A stretch of 13,902 nucleotides of DNA from CAZDHT01 sp964505325 (GCA_964505325.1 CAZDHT010000132.1:1-13902), one strand, 5' to 3'. Shown: positions 1-9,821, counted from the first letter of the stretch. Notes: generated by a model not told the origin, from the sequence alone. Translations and numbers: made by a program.

Positions 1-302
1 CGGTTGAGGCTGACGCCTTCCTCGGCGGCCTCGGTGGCGAGGCGGCGGTGCACCTCGGGCGGGACGCGGACGACGAACCGGCCGCTGTACCGCTTTCCTG
101 CGAGCGGCTCGGGCGGGGTCTCGCCGGTCGCCGTCATGTCCGCAACGACGTCGGCCACGACCTTGCGGATGCCGCGGAGCGCGGCCTCGGGCGTGCGGGC
201 CAGCCAGCTCAAGCTGGGGAACTCCGCGCACAGGCCGGCGTGCTCGCCGTCCTCCTCCGACCACGTGACGCGGTAGGTGTATCGGTCATTCCGCAGCGGC
301 AT
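1..302 (-). CDS. hicB: HicB family antitoxin, partial (C-terminal end cut by window edge)
   Basis: This is the antitoxin half of a HicAB-type toxin-antitoxin locus; family members bind and neutralise the HicA mRNA interferase and repress their own promoter. 100 codons are visible and the C-terminus lies outside the window. Residues about 7-56 read as the HicB partial RNase H-like fold (YTYRVTW at 8-14, CAEFPSL at 25-31, TPEAALRGI at 37-45). Residues about 72-100 read as a ribbon-helix-helix DNA-binding segment (RFVVRVPPEVHRRLATEA). The ATG at 302 was chosen because GGAG lies 7 nt upstream, inside the end of hicA, and the two genes overlap by 17 nt, a typical coupled toxin-antitoxin layout. 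The frame is open and looks intact although its partner hicA is broken. Family call is from motif recognition, not a search. Confidence 0.8.
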   Translation of the reverse strand, partial: MPLRNDRYTYRVTWSEEDGEHAGLCAEFPSLSWLARTPEAALRGIRKVVADVVADMTATGETPPEPLAGKRYSGRFVVRVPPEVHRRLATEAAEEGVSLN

Positions 303-557
303 CGTCCGACTCCAGCTTGTCGATTGCCTTCAGTGCTGAAAAGCGGGGGACAGGCACGTCTCCGCTTCGCTTCGCTGGTGCCAGTCCCCGTTTTTCACCC
401 GCGGGTCGCCCGGCCAGGGCGTCTTGTACACGCGATGACTCGTCCCTCTCTGGCGCGGCTCTCCGAAGTAGCGGTCGCAGGCCTTGCACAGGTCCTCAAA
501 ACGGACGCCCTTAGGATTCCGCCGCATGCGCTCCAGGATATCGTCCGGCGCACCCAT
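286..557 (-). pseudogene. hicA: HicA family toxin, disrupted by a REP-like insertion and frameshifted
   Basis: HicA toxins are small dsRBD-fold mRNA interferases. The N-terminal part is readable (RNPKGVRFEDL, then GTSHRVYKTPWPGDPRV, whose His in the G-[ST]-S-H motif is the family's catalytic residue). After ...GDPRV the frame runs into a palindromic element and stops at 330, giving a 75-residue product. The authentic C-terminal tail (LKAIDKLESDDAAAE) resumes in another frame and ends at 286, overlapping the hicB start. Between the last matching Val codon and LKAIDKLE lie 62 nt, not a multiple of three; about 17-20 expected residues (inference from family shape) are missing, so the element replaced sequence rather than just inserting. 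The product probably lacks its last strand and helix and is probably inactive. The ATG at 557 directly abuts the -10 box, so a start at the ATG at 527 (GGAG 3 nt upstream) is possible. Confidence 0.75.
339..395. repeat. 57-bp REP-like palindromic element inside hicA
   Basis: The ends are imperfect inverted repeats: aaaagcgggggacaggcac at the left and gtgccagtccccgttttt at the right, around a short GC-rich centre (cgcttcgcttcgc). This is the size and shape of REP-type elements, which are mobilised in other genomes by Y1 (RAYT) transposases; no transposase is in this window. The element sits exactly where the hicA reading frame breaks. Confidence 0.7.
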
Positions 558-587
558 ATTATAGTACCACTATTGATATCATGTCAA
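558..587 (-). promoter_or_regulatory. Perfect-consensus sigma-70 promoter of hicAB
   Basis: On the minus strand TTGACA (587-582) is followed after 18 bp by TATAAT (563-558). Both hexamers match consensus exactly. The first hicA ATG (557-555) follows the -10 box immediately, so transcription would start about at 551, downstream of that ATG. Confidence 0.85.
561..573. promoter_or_regulatory. Candidate HicAB operator palindrome over the -10 box
   Basis: atagt-acc-actat is a perfect 5-bp-arm inverted repeat that covers half of the -10 hexamer and runs into the spacer. HicB-type antitoxins usually bind palindromes in this position to repress their operon. The assignment rests only on symmetry and position. 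Confidence 0.45.
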
Positions 588-682
588 GGGTTTCTTGGCG
601 GCGGATTTCCGCGGAGCAGTGATGTCCCGCTGCGCCGCTGGGGGCATTCTCTCACTTCAAGGTGTGTTGTCAAGCGCGGAGA

Positions 683-771
683 AGCCGTCAGCTTTCGGCT
701 GTCAGCGAGCAGCTACCAGCTATCAGCTATCGGCTGTCAGCTATTGGCCATCAGCGATCCGGCATCAGCAA
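683..771. repeat. Degenerate tandem repeat array (cagctat / cagctgt units)
   Basis: The phrase cagct(a/g)t(c) and close variants recur in direct orientation at 7-14 bp spacing (cagctaccagctatcagct, cggctgtcagctat, ccatcagcgatc). Unit length drifts, and there are no spacers of equal length, so this is a short-sequence repeat array and not CRISPR. AGCT makes many units self-complementary, so strand is undefined. Confidence 0.65.
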
Positions 772-787
772 CCGCCGCGGACCGCGT

Positions 788-849
788 TCAGCGGTTCAGC
801 TCCGCGTTGGCGAGCCGGTTGAGGCTGACGCCTTCCTCGGCGGCCTCGG
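788..849 (-). pseudogene. Stub of a second hicB 3' end (duplicated tail)
   Basis: On the minus strand this reads AEAAEEGVSLNRLANAELNR and then TGA. Its first half matches the end of the visible hicB protein (EAAEEGVSLNR), and 34 nt at 816-849 are identical to 1-34. Identity stops at 850, where the next repeat block begins, so only the last 20 or so codons of a hicB copy survive. It has no start and no toxin partner. Confidence 0.6.
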
Positions 850-866
850 CACTCCGTGCCGATTCC

Positions 867-904
867 AAAGCGGCGTCAAGCTGCCGCACTCCAAGGTCCG
901 CCTT
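867..904. repeat. 38-bp hairpin repeat, copy 1
   Basis: Differs from the copy at 1227-1264 at one of 38 positions. It contains an imperfect stem (gcggc...gctgccgc). In this copy the 3' end continues into a perfect hairpin tccgcc-ttc-ggcgga (898-912). Left flank is tccgtgccgattcc. Confidence 0.7.
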
Positions 905-1106
905 CGGCGGACAGGGACCGACGAGAGCGACCCGGCTTCGCTCGGCGCTACGCCGGACAGGCCGCCGGGGTCTAAGCGGCGCCCAGAAGAAGATGGGAGA
1001 GAATGACCGTGGAGGCCCTGTTATTCTGCATCGCGGGAACAGAAGGGACAGATGACTCATTGCTGCGCGGTGACGGCTGACACGAAGCGTCTTTCGGAGT
1101 GCGCCC

Positions 1107-1140
1107 TTCGACAAGCTCAGGGCGCCTTGAGCCGGTCGAA
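1107..1140. repeat. Palindromic element with ttcgac/gtcgaa arms
   Basis: ttcgacaagctcagg, gcg, then ccttgagccggtcgaa form a long imperfect hairpin: outer arms ttcgac/gtcgaa pair perfectly, and an inner gctca/ttgagc arm pairs with one bulge. The shape is that of a REP-type palindrome, and the sequence is unrelated to the element inside hicA. Confidence 0.6.
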
Positions 1141-1142
1141 AG

Positions 1143-1184
1143 GCGGTGGCTGTCTCCTGCTCCGCAGGAGCAGACCGACACCGC
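1143..1184. repeat. Nested hairpin next to the palindromic element
   Basis: The core ctcctgc-tcc-gcaggag (1154-1170) is a perfect 7-bp stem with a 3-nt loop. Outer segments tgtc/gaca and gcggtg/caccgc can extend the pairing with bulges. It has no T-tract on either strand, so it is more likely part of the repeat cluster than a terminator. Confidence 0.45.
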
Positions 1185-1226
1185 TTTGCCGAGGTGCGAA
1201 GCGGCGACGGCACCCGAGCTTTTTGG

Positions 1227-1264
1227 AAAGCGGCATCAAGCTGCCGCACTCCAAGGTCCGCCTT
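1227..1264. repeat. 38-bp hairpin repeat, copy 2
   Basis: Matches copy 1 (867-904) at 37 of 38 positions, in the same orientation and exactly 360 bp away. The flanks diverge (gcacccgagctttttgg on the left, gggccttcgcc on the right), so the repeat unit is short rather than part of a large duplication. Confidence 0.7.
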
Positions 1265-1374
1265 GGGCCTTCGCCGGCCTCCTTCGCGTGGGCTACGCAG
1301 GTCAAGCGGGTTCGGCCCACAAGCCGGCGGAGGGCACACGGCTTCGCCGCGTGGTTCAACCCTCTATGCCGTCA

Positions 1375-1388
1375 GGAGGGACACCTCC
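1375..1388 (-). terminator. Weak hairpin downstream of gdhA
   Basis: On the minus strand GGAGG-TGTC-CCTCC lies about 28 nt after the gdhA stop. It is a 5-bp stem with a tetraloop and no T-run, so a role as terminator is only possible. Confidence 0.2.
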
Positions 1389-1416
1389 AATTCAGAAACT
1401 CGACCTTGAAGCAACG

Positions 1417-2775
1417 CTAGACCAAGCCCTGGTCGATCATGGCGTCGGCGATCTTGATAAACCCCGCGATGTTGGCGCCGACCACCAGGTTCCCCGGCGA
1501 GCCGTATTCCGCGGCGGCGTGGCTGGCCGACCGGTAGATGTTCTGCATGATGTCCTTCAGTTTGCTGTCGACCTCCTCGAACGTCCACGGCATGCGGATG
1601 CTGTTCTGGGTCATTTCCAGCGCGGAGCAAGAGACGCCGCCCGCGTTCGCCGCCTTGCCGGGGCCGTAGGCCGTGCCGCTCTCGACAAAGACATGCGCGG
1701 CCCCTGGGGTGCTGGGCATGTTGGCCCCTTCTGCAACAACGACGCACCCGTTCTTCACCAGCGCCCGGGCGCTTTCCTCGTCGAGCTCGTTCTGCGTGGC
1801 ACAGGGCAGGGCGATGTCGGTGGGCAGCGTCCAGATGCCCCGGGACCCGTCGTGGTACGTGGCGTCGGAGTGCTCTGCGACGTACTCCTTGATCCGCCCA
1901 CGCCGGATTTCCTTGATCTGGCGGACGGTCTCGAACTCCACGCCGTTGGGCGCGTGGATGTAGCCGGCGCTGTCGGACAATGCGATGACGGTCGCCCCCA
2001 GCTCCTGAGCCTTCTTGGTCGCGTACATGGCCACGTTGCCGGAGCCGGAGATGACGACGCGCCGCCCGTCGAGCTTCTTCCCCATGCCCTCGAGCATTTC
2101 CTGGACGAAGTACATCAGGCCGTATCCGGTCGCCTGGGGTCGGACGAGGCTCCCACCCCAGGTGGCGCCCTTGCCGGTGACCACGCCGTCAAACCGATTG
2201 CGGAGCCGCTTGTACTGGCCGAACAGGAAGCCGATGGCGCGAATGCCCACTCCGATGTCCCCGGCGGGCACGTCGGTGTCGGCGCCGATGTGCCGCTGGA
2301 GTTCGGTCATGAAACTCTGGCAGAACCGCATCACCTCTTCATCGGTCTTGCCCTTGGGATCGAAATCGCTTCCGCCCTTGCCGCCGCCCATGGAGAGGCT
2401 GGTCAGCGCGTTCTTGAAGGTCTGCTCGAACGCCAGGAACTTGATGATGCTCAGGTTCACCGTGGGATGGAACCGCAGGCCGCCCTTGTAGGGCCCGAGG
2501 GCGCTGTTGAACTGCACCCGGAGGCCGCGGTTCACCTGTACGTTGCCGTGCCTGTCTTCCCAGGGCACGCGGAAGATGACCTGCCGTTCCGGCTCGGTGA
2601 TCCGTTCGAGGATGCTCGTCTGCTGGTACTTCGGATTCCGGTCGAGGACGGGTTCAAGCGTCTCGAGAACCTCGGTCGCCGCTTGAATGAACTCGGTCTC
2701 GTGCGGGTTCTTCCGCTTCACGATATCCATAGCGTGCTGGATATAGTCCGCCGGCGCCATGGTTCCCGTGGCCAC
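1417..2775 (-). CDS. gdhA: NADP-type glutamate dehydrogenase
   Basis: Reversible reductive amination of 2-oxoglutarate with ammonium to glutamate in the cytoplasm (EC 1.4.1.4 expected). The protein is 452 residues, the usual length for the hexameric bacterial family. Visible motifs: substrate-binding segment GPYKGGLRFHP (94-104), catalytic lysine in MGGGKGGSDFDPKG (K133), the catalytic aspartate in PAGDIGVG (D172), and a Rossmann glycine loop SGSGNVAM (243-250) followed by SDSAG (267-271), where Ser rather than an acidic residue at the second strand suits NADP(H). The start is GTG at 2775: GGAGGA lies 7 nt upstream. An ATG five codons later is the alternative, and an upstream extension to 2913 would run through the promoter. 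Downstream of the glutamate synthase operon on the same strand, but with its own promoter, so the two ammonium routes can be expressed independently. Confidence 0.95.
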   Translation of the reverse strand: MATGTMAPADYIQHAMDIVKRKNPHETEFIQAATEVLETLEPVLDRNPKYQQTSILERITEPERQVIFRVPWEDRHGNVQVNRGLRVQFNSALGPYKGGLRFHPTVNLSIIKFLAFEQTFKNALTSLSMGGGKGGSDFDPKGKTDEEVMRFCQSFMTELQRHIGADTDVPAGDIGVGIRAIGFLFGQYKRLRNRFDGVVTGKGATWGGSLVRPQATGYGLMYFVQEMLEGMGKKLDGRRVVISGSGNVAMYATKKAQELGATVIALSDSAGYIHAPNGVEFETVRQIKEIRRGRIKEYVAEHSDATYHDGSRGIWTLPTDIALPCATQNELDEESARALVKNGCVVVAEGANMPSTPGAAHVFVESGTAYGPGKAANAGGVSCSALEMTQNSIRMPWTFEEVDSKLKDIMQNIYRSASHAAAEYGSPGNLVVGANIAGFIKIADAMIDQGLV

Positions 2776-2823
2776 GTCACATTCCTCCGGAGTCGGTGTG
2801 AAAGCCGCCGATACCAGCCCGGC

Positions 2824-2852
2824 ACGGTACCGCGCGCGCGGCCCGGTGTCAA
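2824..2852 (-). promoter_or_regulatory. gdhA promoter (TTGACA-17-TACCGT)
   Basis: On the minus strand TTGACA (2852-2847), a 17-bp GC-rich spacer containing the palindrome CCGCGCGCGCGG, and TACCGT (2829-2824). It lies about 50 bp before the gdhA start and aligns with the promoter of the NifA-type activator at 24 of 31 positions. Confidence 0.65.
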
Positions 2853-2930
2853 GTGAGAATGGCGGGCATTCGACTCCGCTGGCGGCGGGCGCCACCGGGA
2901 ATCCGAGCAACATGCCCAGAAACGATATGC

Positions 2931-2965
2931 CCGGCGGCGGCGCTGTCGAGCGTCGGCCGCCGCCG
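2931..2965 (-). terminator. Strong GC hairpin right after the glutamate synthase operon
   Basis: cggcggcggc and gccgccgccg form a 10-bp perfect stem, with agcg/cgct pairing again inside the loop. It begins 1-2 nt after the stop of the last operon gene. There is no clear T-tract (the 3' flank on the minus strand is GGCATATCGTTTCT), so it may work as a terminator or as an mRNA 3'-end stabiliser. Confidence 0.5.
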
Positions 2966-2966
2966 A

Positions 2967-3698
2967 TCAGTAGGTGTAGAGCGTGCCGTAGGGGCGGCTG
3001 CTGAACGGTGCGAGGCGGACGAACTCATCCCGGCGAAACTGCGAGCCGTTGAGACCGAACGCGCCGGCGTAGTCGGCGAGAATGCCGGCCAGCTCCTGCC
3101 ACTCGTCGTCGTCGAGCTCGTGCATGGCGACCTCTCGGCCGACCTGCCACGGTTCGGGCCGCCCGCGCACGTAAAGCGTGCCGCCGTGCATTCCGGTGCC
3201 GACATACTCGCCGACCGGGACGCGGCCGTCGGAATCGAGGCCGAGGACGGCGAGCACGCCGCCCGCCATGTACTCGCCGAGGTACGGGCCCGCCCGGCCA
3301 CCGACCACGACCACGGGAAACCGCGAGCGATACGCCTTCATGTGGATGCCGGCTCGGTAGCCGACGTTGCCCCGGACGAAGATCCGCCCGCCGCGCATCG
3401 CGTGGCCGAGGATGTCGCCCGCATCACCGTGAATGATCAGCGTGCCCCCGTTCATCGTGTTGCCGACGCCGTCCTGGGCGTTGCCGTGGATCGTGAGCTC
3501 GGCCCCGTTCATGAAGGCGGCCAAGTCGTTCCCCGGCACGCCGTTGACCGTGATCCTGACGCCTTCGCCGAGCCCGACGCCGATGTACCGCTGGCCGCGG
3601 ACGTTGTCCAGCTCGATCTCCCGTACGCCGCTCGCGACGGCGGCCCGGATGCGCTCGTTCAGCTCGCGGTATTGCAGACCCTCGGCGTCGATCCTCAT
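2967..3698 (-). CDS. Glutamate synthase GXGXG (beta-helix) subunit, archaeal type
   Basis: 243 residues corresponding to the C-terminal GXGXG domain of large bacterial GltB, here a free-standing protein. It shows the repeated GxxGxxxxGG rhythm of a right-handed beta-helix: VPGNDLAAFMNGAELTIHGN (54-73), then GVGNTMNGGTLIIHGDAG (77-94), then ILGHAMRGGRIFVRGNVG (96-113), and again YLGEYMAGGVLAVLG (139-153). In full-length GltB this domain is structural, bracing the glutaminase and synthase domains around the ammonia tunnel; as a separate subunit it presumably docks to the other operon products. The ATG overlaps the upstream oxidoreductase stop by 4 nt (ATGA), so translation is coupled. It is the last gene of the operon. 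The related FwdC/FmdC subunits share this fold but the neighbours point to GltS. Confidence 0.88.
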   Translation of the reverse strand: MRIDAEGLQYRELNERIRAAVASGVREIELDNVRGQRYIGVGLGEGVRITVNGVPGNDLAAFMNGAELTIHGNAQDGVGNTMNGGTLIIHGDAGDILGHAMRGGRIFVRGNVGYRAGIHMKAYRSRFPVVVVGGRAGPYLGEYMAGGVLAVLGLDSDGRVPVGEYVGTGMHGGTLYVRGRPEPWQVGREVAMHELDDDEWQELAGILADYAGAFGLNGSQFRRDEFVRLAPFSSRPYGTLYTY

Positions 3699-4990
3699 AC
3701 CTCGATCCCCATTCCGGACACGACGTGCTTGCGGTACTCGGTCGGGAGCGAAATCAGACCGAACTCGTCCGTTAGGAGCAGGTCTTTGAAGCCGGCGATG
3801 TCTACGCCCTCGCGAATCAGGCCGGTGACGATCCCCGCCCGGTCGATCCGGCCGATGAAGATCGCTCCGACGATCCGGTTGTCCCTGAGCACGATCTTCC
3901 TGTAGCTCGGTTCAGCGTCGTCGCGGGCGCTGAGGACCTCGTGTTCGTCACCCTCGGGCGACGTGATCCCGACGGAGATGGTCGGCAGGCCGAAGACATC
4001 GACCGAGTTCATCGCCAGGCCCCCCTCGTACGGCCGGGCCCCGCCGGCCATGTGGCTGCCGGCGACGACGCCCTGGCGGAACGCGACGGGAAAGATGGGC
4101 AGCGCGCGTTTCTCTCCGCTCAGCCGCTTCGTGGCCTGGGCGACGTCGCCCGCCGCGTAGATACCCGGTGCATTCGTCTGCATCGTGTCGTCGACGAGGA
4201 TGCCGCGGTCGGTCGCAATCTCGGTGCCGGCCACAATGCTCGTGTCGGGGACAACGCCGATCGCGAAGATGACCAGCCCACACGGGACGGACGACCTGTC
4301 CCGGAGGGCGACACCGGTGACCCGTCCGCCCCCCGAGGAAATCGACGAGACCGTCGTGCCACAGCGGACCTCGACGCCGCGCTCGGCGAGGTGGTGCTGT
4401 GCAATATCGGATGCCGTCTGGTCGAACGTTGCGCTTAGCATCCGGCTGGCGAGTTCGACGACGGTGACATCGAGGCCCCGCTCGGCGAGCGCCTCCATCG
4501 ATTTGAGCCCGATCAGCCCGCCGCCGACGACGACGGCCCGGCGCACATCGTGGGCCTCGATGAAGTCGCCGATCCGCCGTGCATCGGCCCACGTTGTGAA
4601 CGTGAACACGCCGTCCGCGTCGCGGCCCGAGACGTCCGACGGAACGAGCGGGTGGCCGCCGGTCGCGATCAGCAGCTTCTCGAACTCCAGGAGCTCGCCC
4701 TCGGAGGTCCGGACCGCGCGGGCCTCGGTGTCAATGCCTGTGACCTCGACGCCGAGCATTGTGCGGACGCCACTTTTCTCGTAGAAGTCGGCCGGCCGGT
4801 GGAACATCCCGTCTTCGTCAACTTTCCCCGCGAGGAAGTACGAGATGAGCGGGCGAGAATATACGTGCTCGGTCTCTCTCGCCACGATGGTGATCGGCCG
4901 TTCGGCGTCGCGGCTGCGAATCCCGGCCACGCCGCCCATGGCCGCGGTCGAGTTGCCGACAATCAGGTACGGTGTTTTATTCGTCGTCAT
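3695..4990 (-). CDS. FAD/NAD(P)-dependent oxidoreductase of the glutamate synthase operon
   Basis: A 431-residue class I pyridine nucleotide-disulfide-type flavoprotein (NirB/rubredoxin-reductase-like), expected to pass electrons from NAD(P)H to the ferredoxin and synthase subunits, doing the job of GltD without resembling it closely. The FAD-binding loop is LIVGNSTAAMGG (9-20), the NAD(P)-binding loop is VVVGGGLIGLKSMEAL (153-168) with an acidic end VVE (177-179), and the second FAD motif is GIYAAGDVAQA (276-286). No redox-active CxxC pair is present next to the FAD loop, which sets it apart from disulfide reductases. The ATG at 4990 was chosen from the family-like MTTNKTPYLIVG; ATG at 4996 is equally possible. 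It overlaps the ferredoxin gene end by 14 nt and has no strong ribosome-binding site of its own, consistent with coupling. Confidence 0.85.
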   Translation of the reverse strand: MTTNKTPYLIVGNSTAAMGGVAGIRSRDAERPITIVARETEHVYSRPLISYFLAGKVDEDGMFHRPADFYEKSGVRTMLGVEVTGIDTEARAVRTSEGELLEFEKLLIATGGHPLVPSDVSGRDADGVFTFTTWADARRIGDFIEAHDVRRAVVVGGGLIGLKSMEALAERGLDVTVVELASRMLSATFDQTASDIAQHHLAERGVEVRCGTTVSSISSGGGRVTGVALRDRSSVPCGLVIFAIGVVPDTSIVAGTEIATDRGILVDDTMQTNAPGIYAAGDVAQATKRLSGEKRALPIFPVAFRQGVVAGSHMAGGARPYEGGLAMNSVDVFGLPTISVGITSPEGDEHEVLSARDDAEPSYRKIVLRDNRIVGAIFIGRIDRAGIVTGLIREGVDIAGFKDLLLTDEFGLISLPTEYRKHVVSGMGIEV

Positions 4991-5426
4991 TGTCATCCAC
5001 GAAGACGATGGCCTCGTTGGGGCAATTGGCGACGCAGGCCGGAACCTCCTCGCCCATGCAGAGGTCGCACTTTGAGGCCACGCGCTTCTCGGCGCCTCGC
5101 TGGATCGCGCCGACCGGGCAGACCATGATGCACATCCAGCACCCGACGCACCGGTCGGTATCACAGAGGACGGCGCCGGTTTCGGGGTCGCGGTACATCG
5201 CCCCGGACAGGCACGCCTCGATGCACGGCGCCTCGTCGCAGTGCCGGCACTGGAGCGCGAACGAGACATATCCGGACTGCTCGACCTGGACGCCAGGCAC
5301 GATCTGGTCTTTCTCGAAGCGGAACGCTTTGATGATCTTCTTCGACTTCGAGCGCTGGACGAGGCAGTGGATCTCGCACAGGCGGCAGCCGATGCAAAAC
5401 TCCTCGTGGATGACGATGCGCTTCAT
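4977..5426 (-). CDS. Ferredoxin subunit with four predicted [4Fe-4S] clusters (CooF/HycB-like)
   Basis: 149 residues with 16 cysteines in four ligand groups: C11-C14-C17-C21, C60-C63-C68-C72, C93-C96-C99-C103 and C120-C123-C131-C135. The opening CIGCRLCEIHC and the overall spacing are those of the CooF/HydN/HycB electron-transfer family. It probably wires the flavoprotein encoded next to the FMN synthase subunit in the cytoplasm; the Asp/Glu-rich tail (VDDNDDE) suits docking to a partner. The ATG at 5426 lies 5 nt after the stop of the synthase gene, with GGAGAG just upstream inside that gene's end. An extension to 5702 in this frame only reads through the synthase gene out of frame and has an unnatural Arg/Pro-rich composition, so it was rejected. 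Confidence 0.9.
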   Translation of the reverse strand: MKRIVIHEEFCIGCRLCEIHCLVQRSKSKKIIKAFRFEKDQIVPGVQVEQSGYVSFALQCRHCDEAPCIEACLSGAMYRDPETGAVLCDTDRCVGCWMCIMVCPVGAIQRGAEKRVASKCDLCMGEEVPACVANCPNEAIVFVDDNDDE

Positions 5427-5431
5427 GTCGG

Positions 5432-6926
<1,495 letters not shown>

Positions 6927-6955
<29 letters not shown>

Positions 6956-8045
6956 CTCTCAGTTCTCCGACAATCGGTACACCGCCCTCGGCGTGCCAGA
7001 GCTCTGTGGGCTCGGGGCAAATCTCGCGGATCGCCGCCTCTTCGCTGGCGATGTAGAGCACGTCGTCGCGGCGGGCGGCAACCATCGGTCGCAGCTTGAT
7101 CCGGTCGTTGAAGCCGATCATCCCGCGAGCACGTCCGACAACCACCGAGAACGGACCGTTGAGCAGCGCGCCGCCGTAGACGCTTCGGACGGCGCGGGCC
7201 AGCCGCTGCCGGTCCGCGGGCATCCGGTCGATCTGCGACCAGAACGGCGGGGCCATTGCCATGCACGCGACCTCGAGCGGCAGGTTGTGCTTCCGCATCA
7301 GGAGGTCGAACAGGTACGTGATCACCTCCGTGTCCGTCTGGAGCGTGCAGTGGTATCCGAAGTTCGCCAGGTACCGGCGGTTGATGCCATAGGACGAGAT
7401 CTCGCCGTTGTGGACGACGGCCCAGTCAAGCAAGCCGAACGGATGAGCGCCGCCCCACCAGCCGGTCGTGTTCGTCGGGAACCGGCCGTGCGCGATCCAG
7501 GTGTACGCCTCGTACTCGTCCAGGCGGAAGAACTCGCCGATCTCCTCCGGATAGCCGACACCCTTGAAGACGCCCATGTTCCTGCCGCTGGAGAAGACGA
7601 ACGCGCCGTCGACGCTGGCGTTCACGTCCATTACCACCCGGACAATTATGTCGTCGTCGCTCAGGCCGTAGTTCCGCTCGCGCGCCTCCGCCGTCACGGA
7701 AACGAAGTACCGGTGCAGGAGCGGCCGGGTGTGGAACGCCTCGACCTGTCGGATGGGGATCGGCTCGTCGTGGTGGACGGTGCATCGGCGCGAGACGAGC
7801 TGCTCGGCGTTGCGCTGCGCATCGATGCTTTCACACATAATGTGGAACGCATAGTGGTCTCGGTGCTCGGGGTAGATCCCGTAGGCGGCGAACCCGCCGC
7901 CGAGCCCGTTCGAGCGGTCACGCATGATGGCGATGGCCCGCATGATGGCCGTGCCGTCAAATCGCCGGCCCGCTTCGGACATGACGCCGACGATGGCGCA
8001 GCTGCTGATGTCCTTCTGTCGCATCGGTCCCGGCCTTTGGTTCAT
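6927..8045 (-). CDS. Glutamate synthase class-II glutamine amidotransferase subunit (archaeal type)
   Basis: A 372-residue Ntn-hydrolase that would release ammonia from glutamine for the FMN subunit. Conserved class-II signatures are AHGRFPTNT (185-193), VVHNGEISSYG (210-220) and TDTEV (237-241). The expected nucleophile is Cys16 in KDISSCAIVGVM, so a short N-terminal segment must be removed to expose the catalytic Cys, as in propeptide-bearing members. Start choice: ATG at 8045 has GAGG 7 nt upstream; TTG at 8060 and ATG at 8024 are the alternatives and all keep Cys16 internal. First gene of the operon, about 70 nt downstream of a sigma-70-type promoter. Confidence 0.9.
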
Positions 8046-8114
8046 CCGTCTGCCTCGCAACGGTCCCGGCCGAACGCCTGACGCAGGTGTTCCCGCCCCC
8101 GTTCACGGTGCGAG

Positions 8115-8143
8115 AGTCTACTGAAACCGCCGCCGCGATTCAA
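8115..8143 (-). promoter_or_regulatory. Promoter of the split glutamate synthase operon (TTGAAT-17-TAGACT)
   Basis: TTGAAT (8143-8138) and TAGACT (8120-8115) on the minus strand, 17 bp apart, about 70 bp upstream of the first operon gene and beyond the end of the activator gene. I looked for a -24/-12 (TGGCAC-N5-TTGC) sigma-54 promoter in this gap and did not find one. The hairpin gggcgg/ccgccc at 8160-8183 between the activator stop and this promoter may end the activator transcript. Confidence 0.55.
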
Positions 8144-8159
8144 CTCGAAACCGGCCCTC

Positions 8160-8183
8160 GGGCGGCCAGCCCGTCTTCCGCCC
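8160..8183 (-). terminator. Weak hairpin after the activator gene
   Basis: gggcgg (8160-8165) pairs with ccgccc (8178-8183) around a 12-nt loop. No T-run follows. It is placed correctly to end the activator transcript but is weak evidence alone. Confidence 0.2.
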
Positions 8184-8217
8184 GGCACAGGCGCGTCCAC
8201 TCGGCTGTCTCACGCGC

Positions 8218-9777
<1,560 letters not shown>

Positions 9778-9821
9778 AGCGGCAGGCTCTCCGCACGGCA
9801 CAATCTGCCACGTGAGCCAGA

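Larger units (their letters stand above)
588..1416. other. Repeat-rich non-coding interval between hicAB and gdhA
   Basis: No credible gene was found in these 829 bp; open frames here cross repeats and do not resemble proteins. The stretch instead holds, from left to right, a degenerate tandem array, a stub of a hicB 3' end, a 38-bp hairpin repeat, a TTCGAC-armed palindrome, a CTCCTGC hairpin and a second copy of the 38-bp repeat. The last 110 bp before gdhA contain only weak hairpins. Confidence 0.7.

Noticed and set aside
683..771. CRISPR array
   Set aside because: Unit lengths drift, units are only 7-14 bp, there are no constant-length spacers, and no cas genes are present.
48..1055. 335-codon plus-strand frame across hicAB and the repeats
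   Set aside because: It runs antisense through hicB, hicA and several repeats; its translation contains tandem-repeat peptides and no motifs.
1099..2856. 585-codon plus-strand frame opposite gdhA
   Set aside because: It is antisense to a textbook GdhA and lacks any family motif; long antisense frames are expected in GC-rich DNA.
8046..8114. A glutamine-type riboswitch in the leader of the glutamate synthase operon
   Set aside because: The roughly 60-nt leader shows only a small cctg-cagg hairpin and none of the conserved blocks I would expect.
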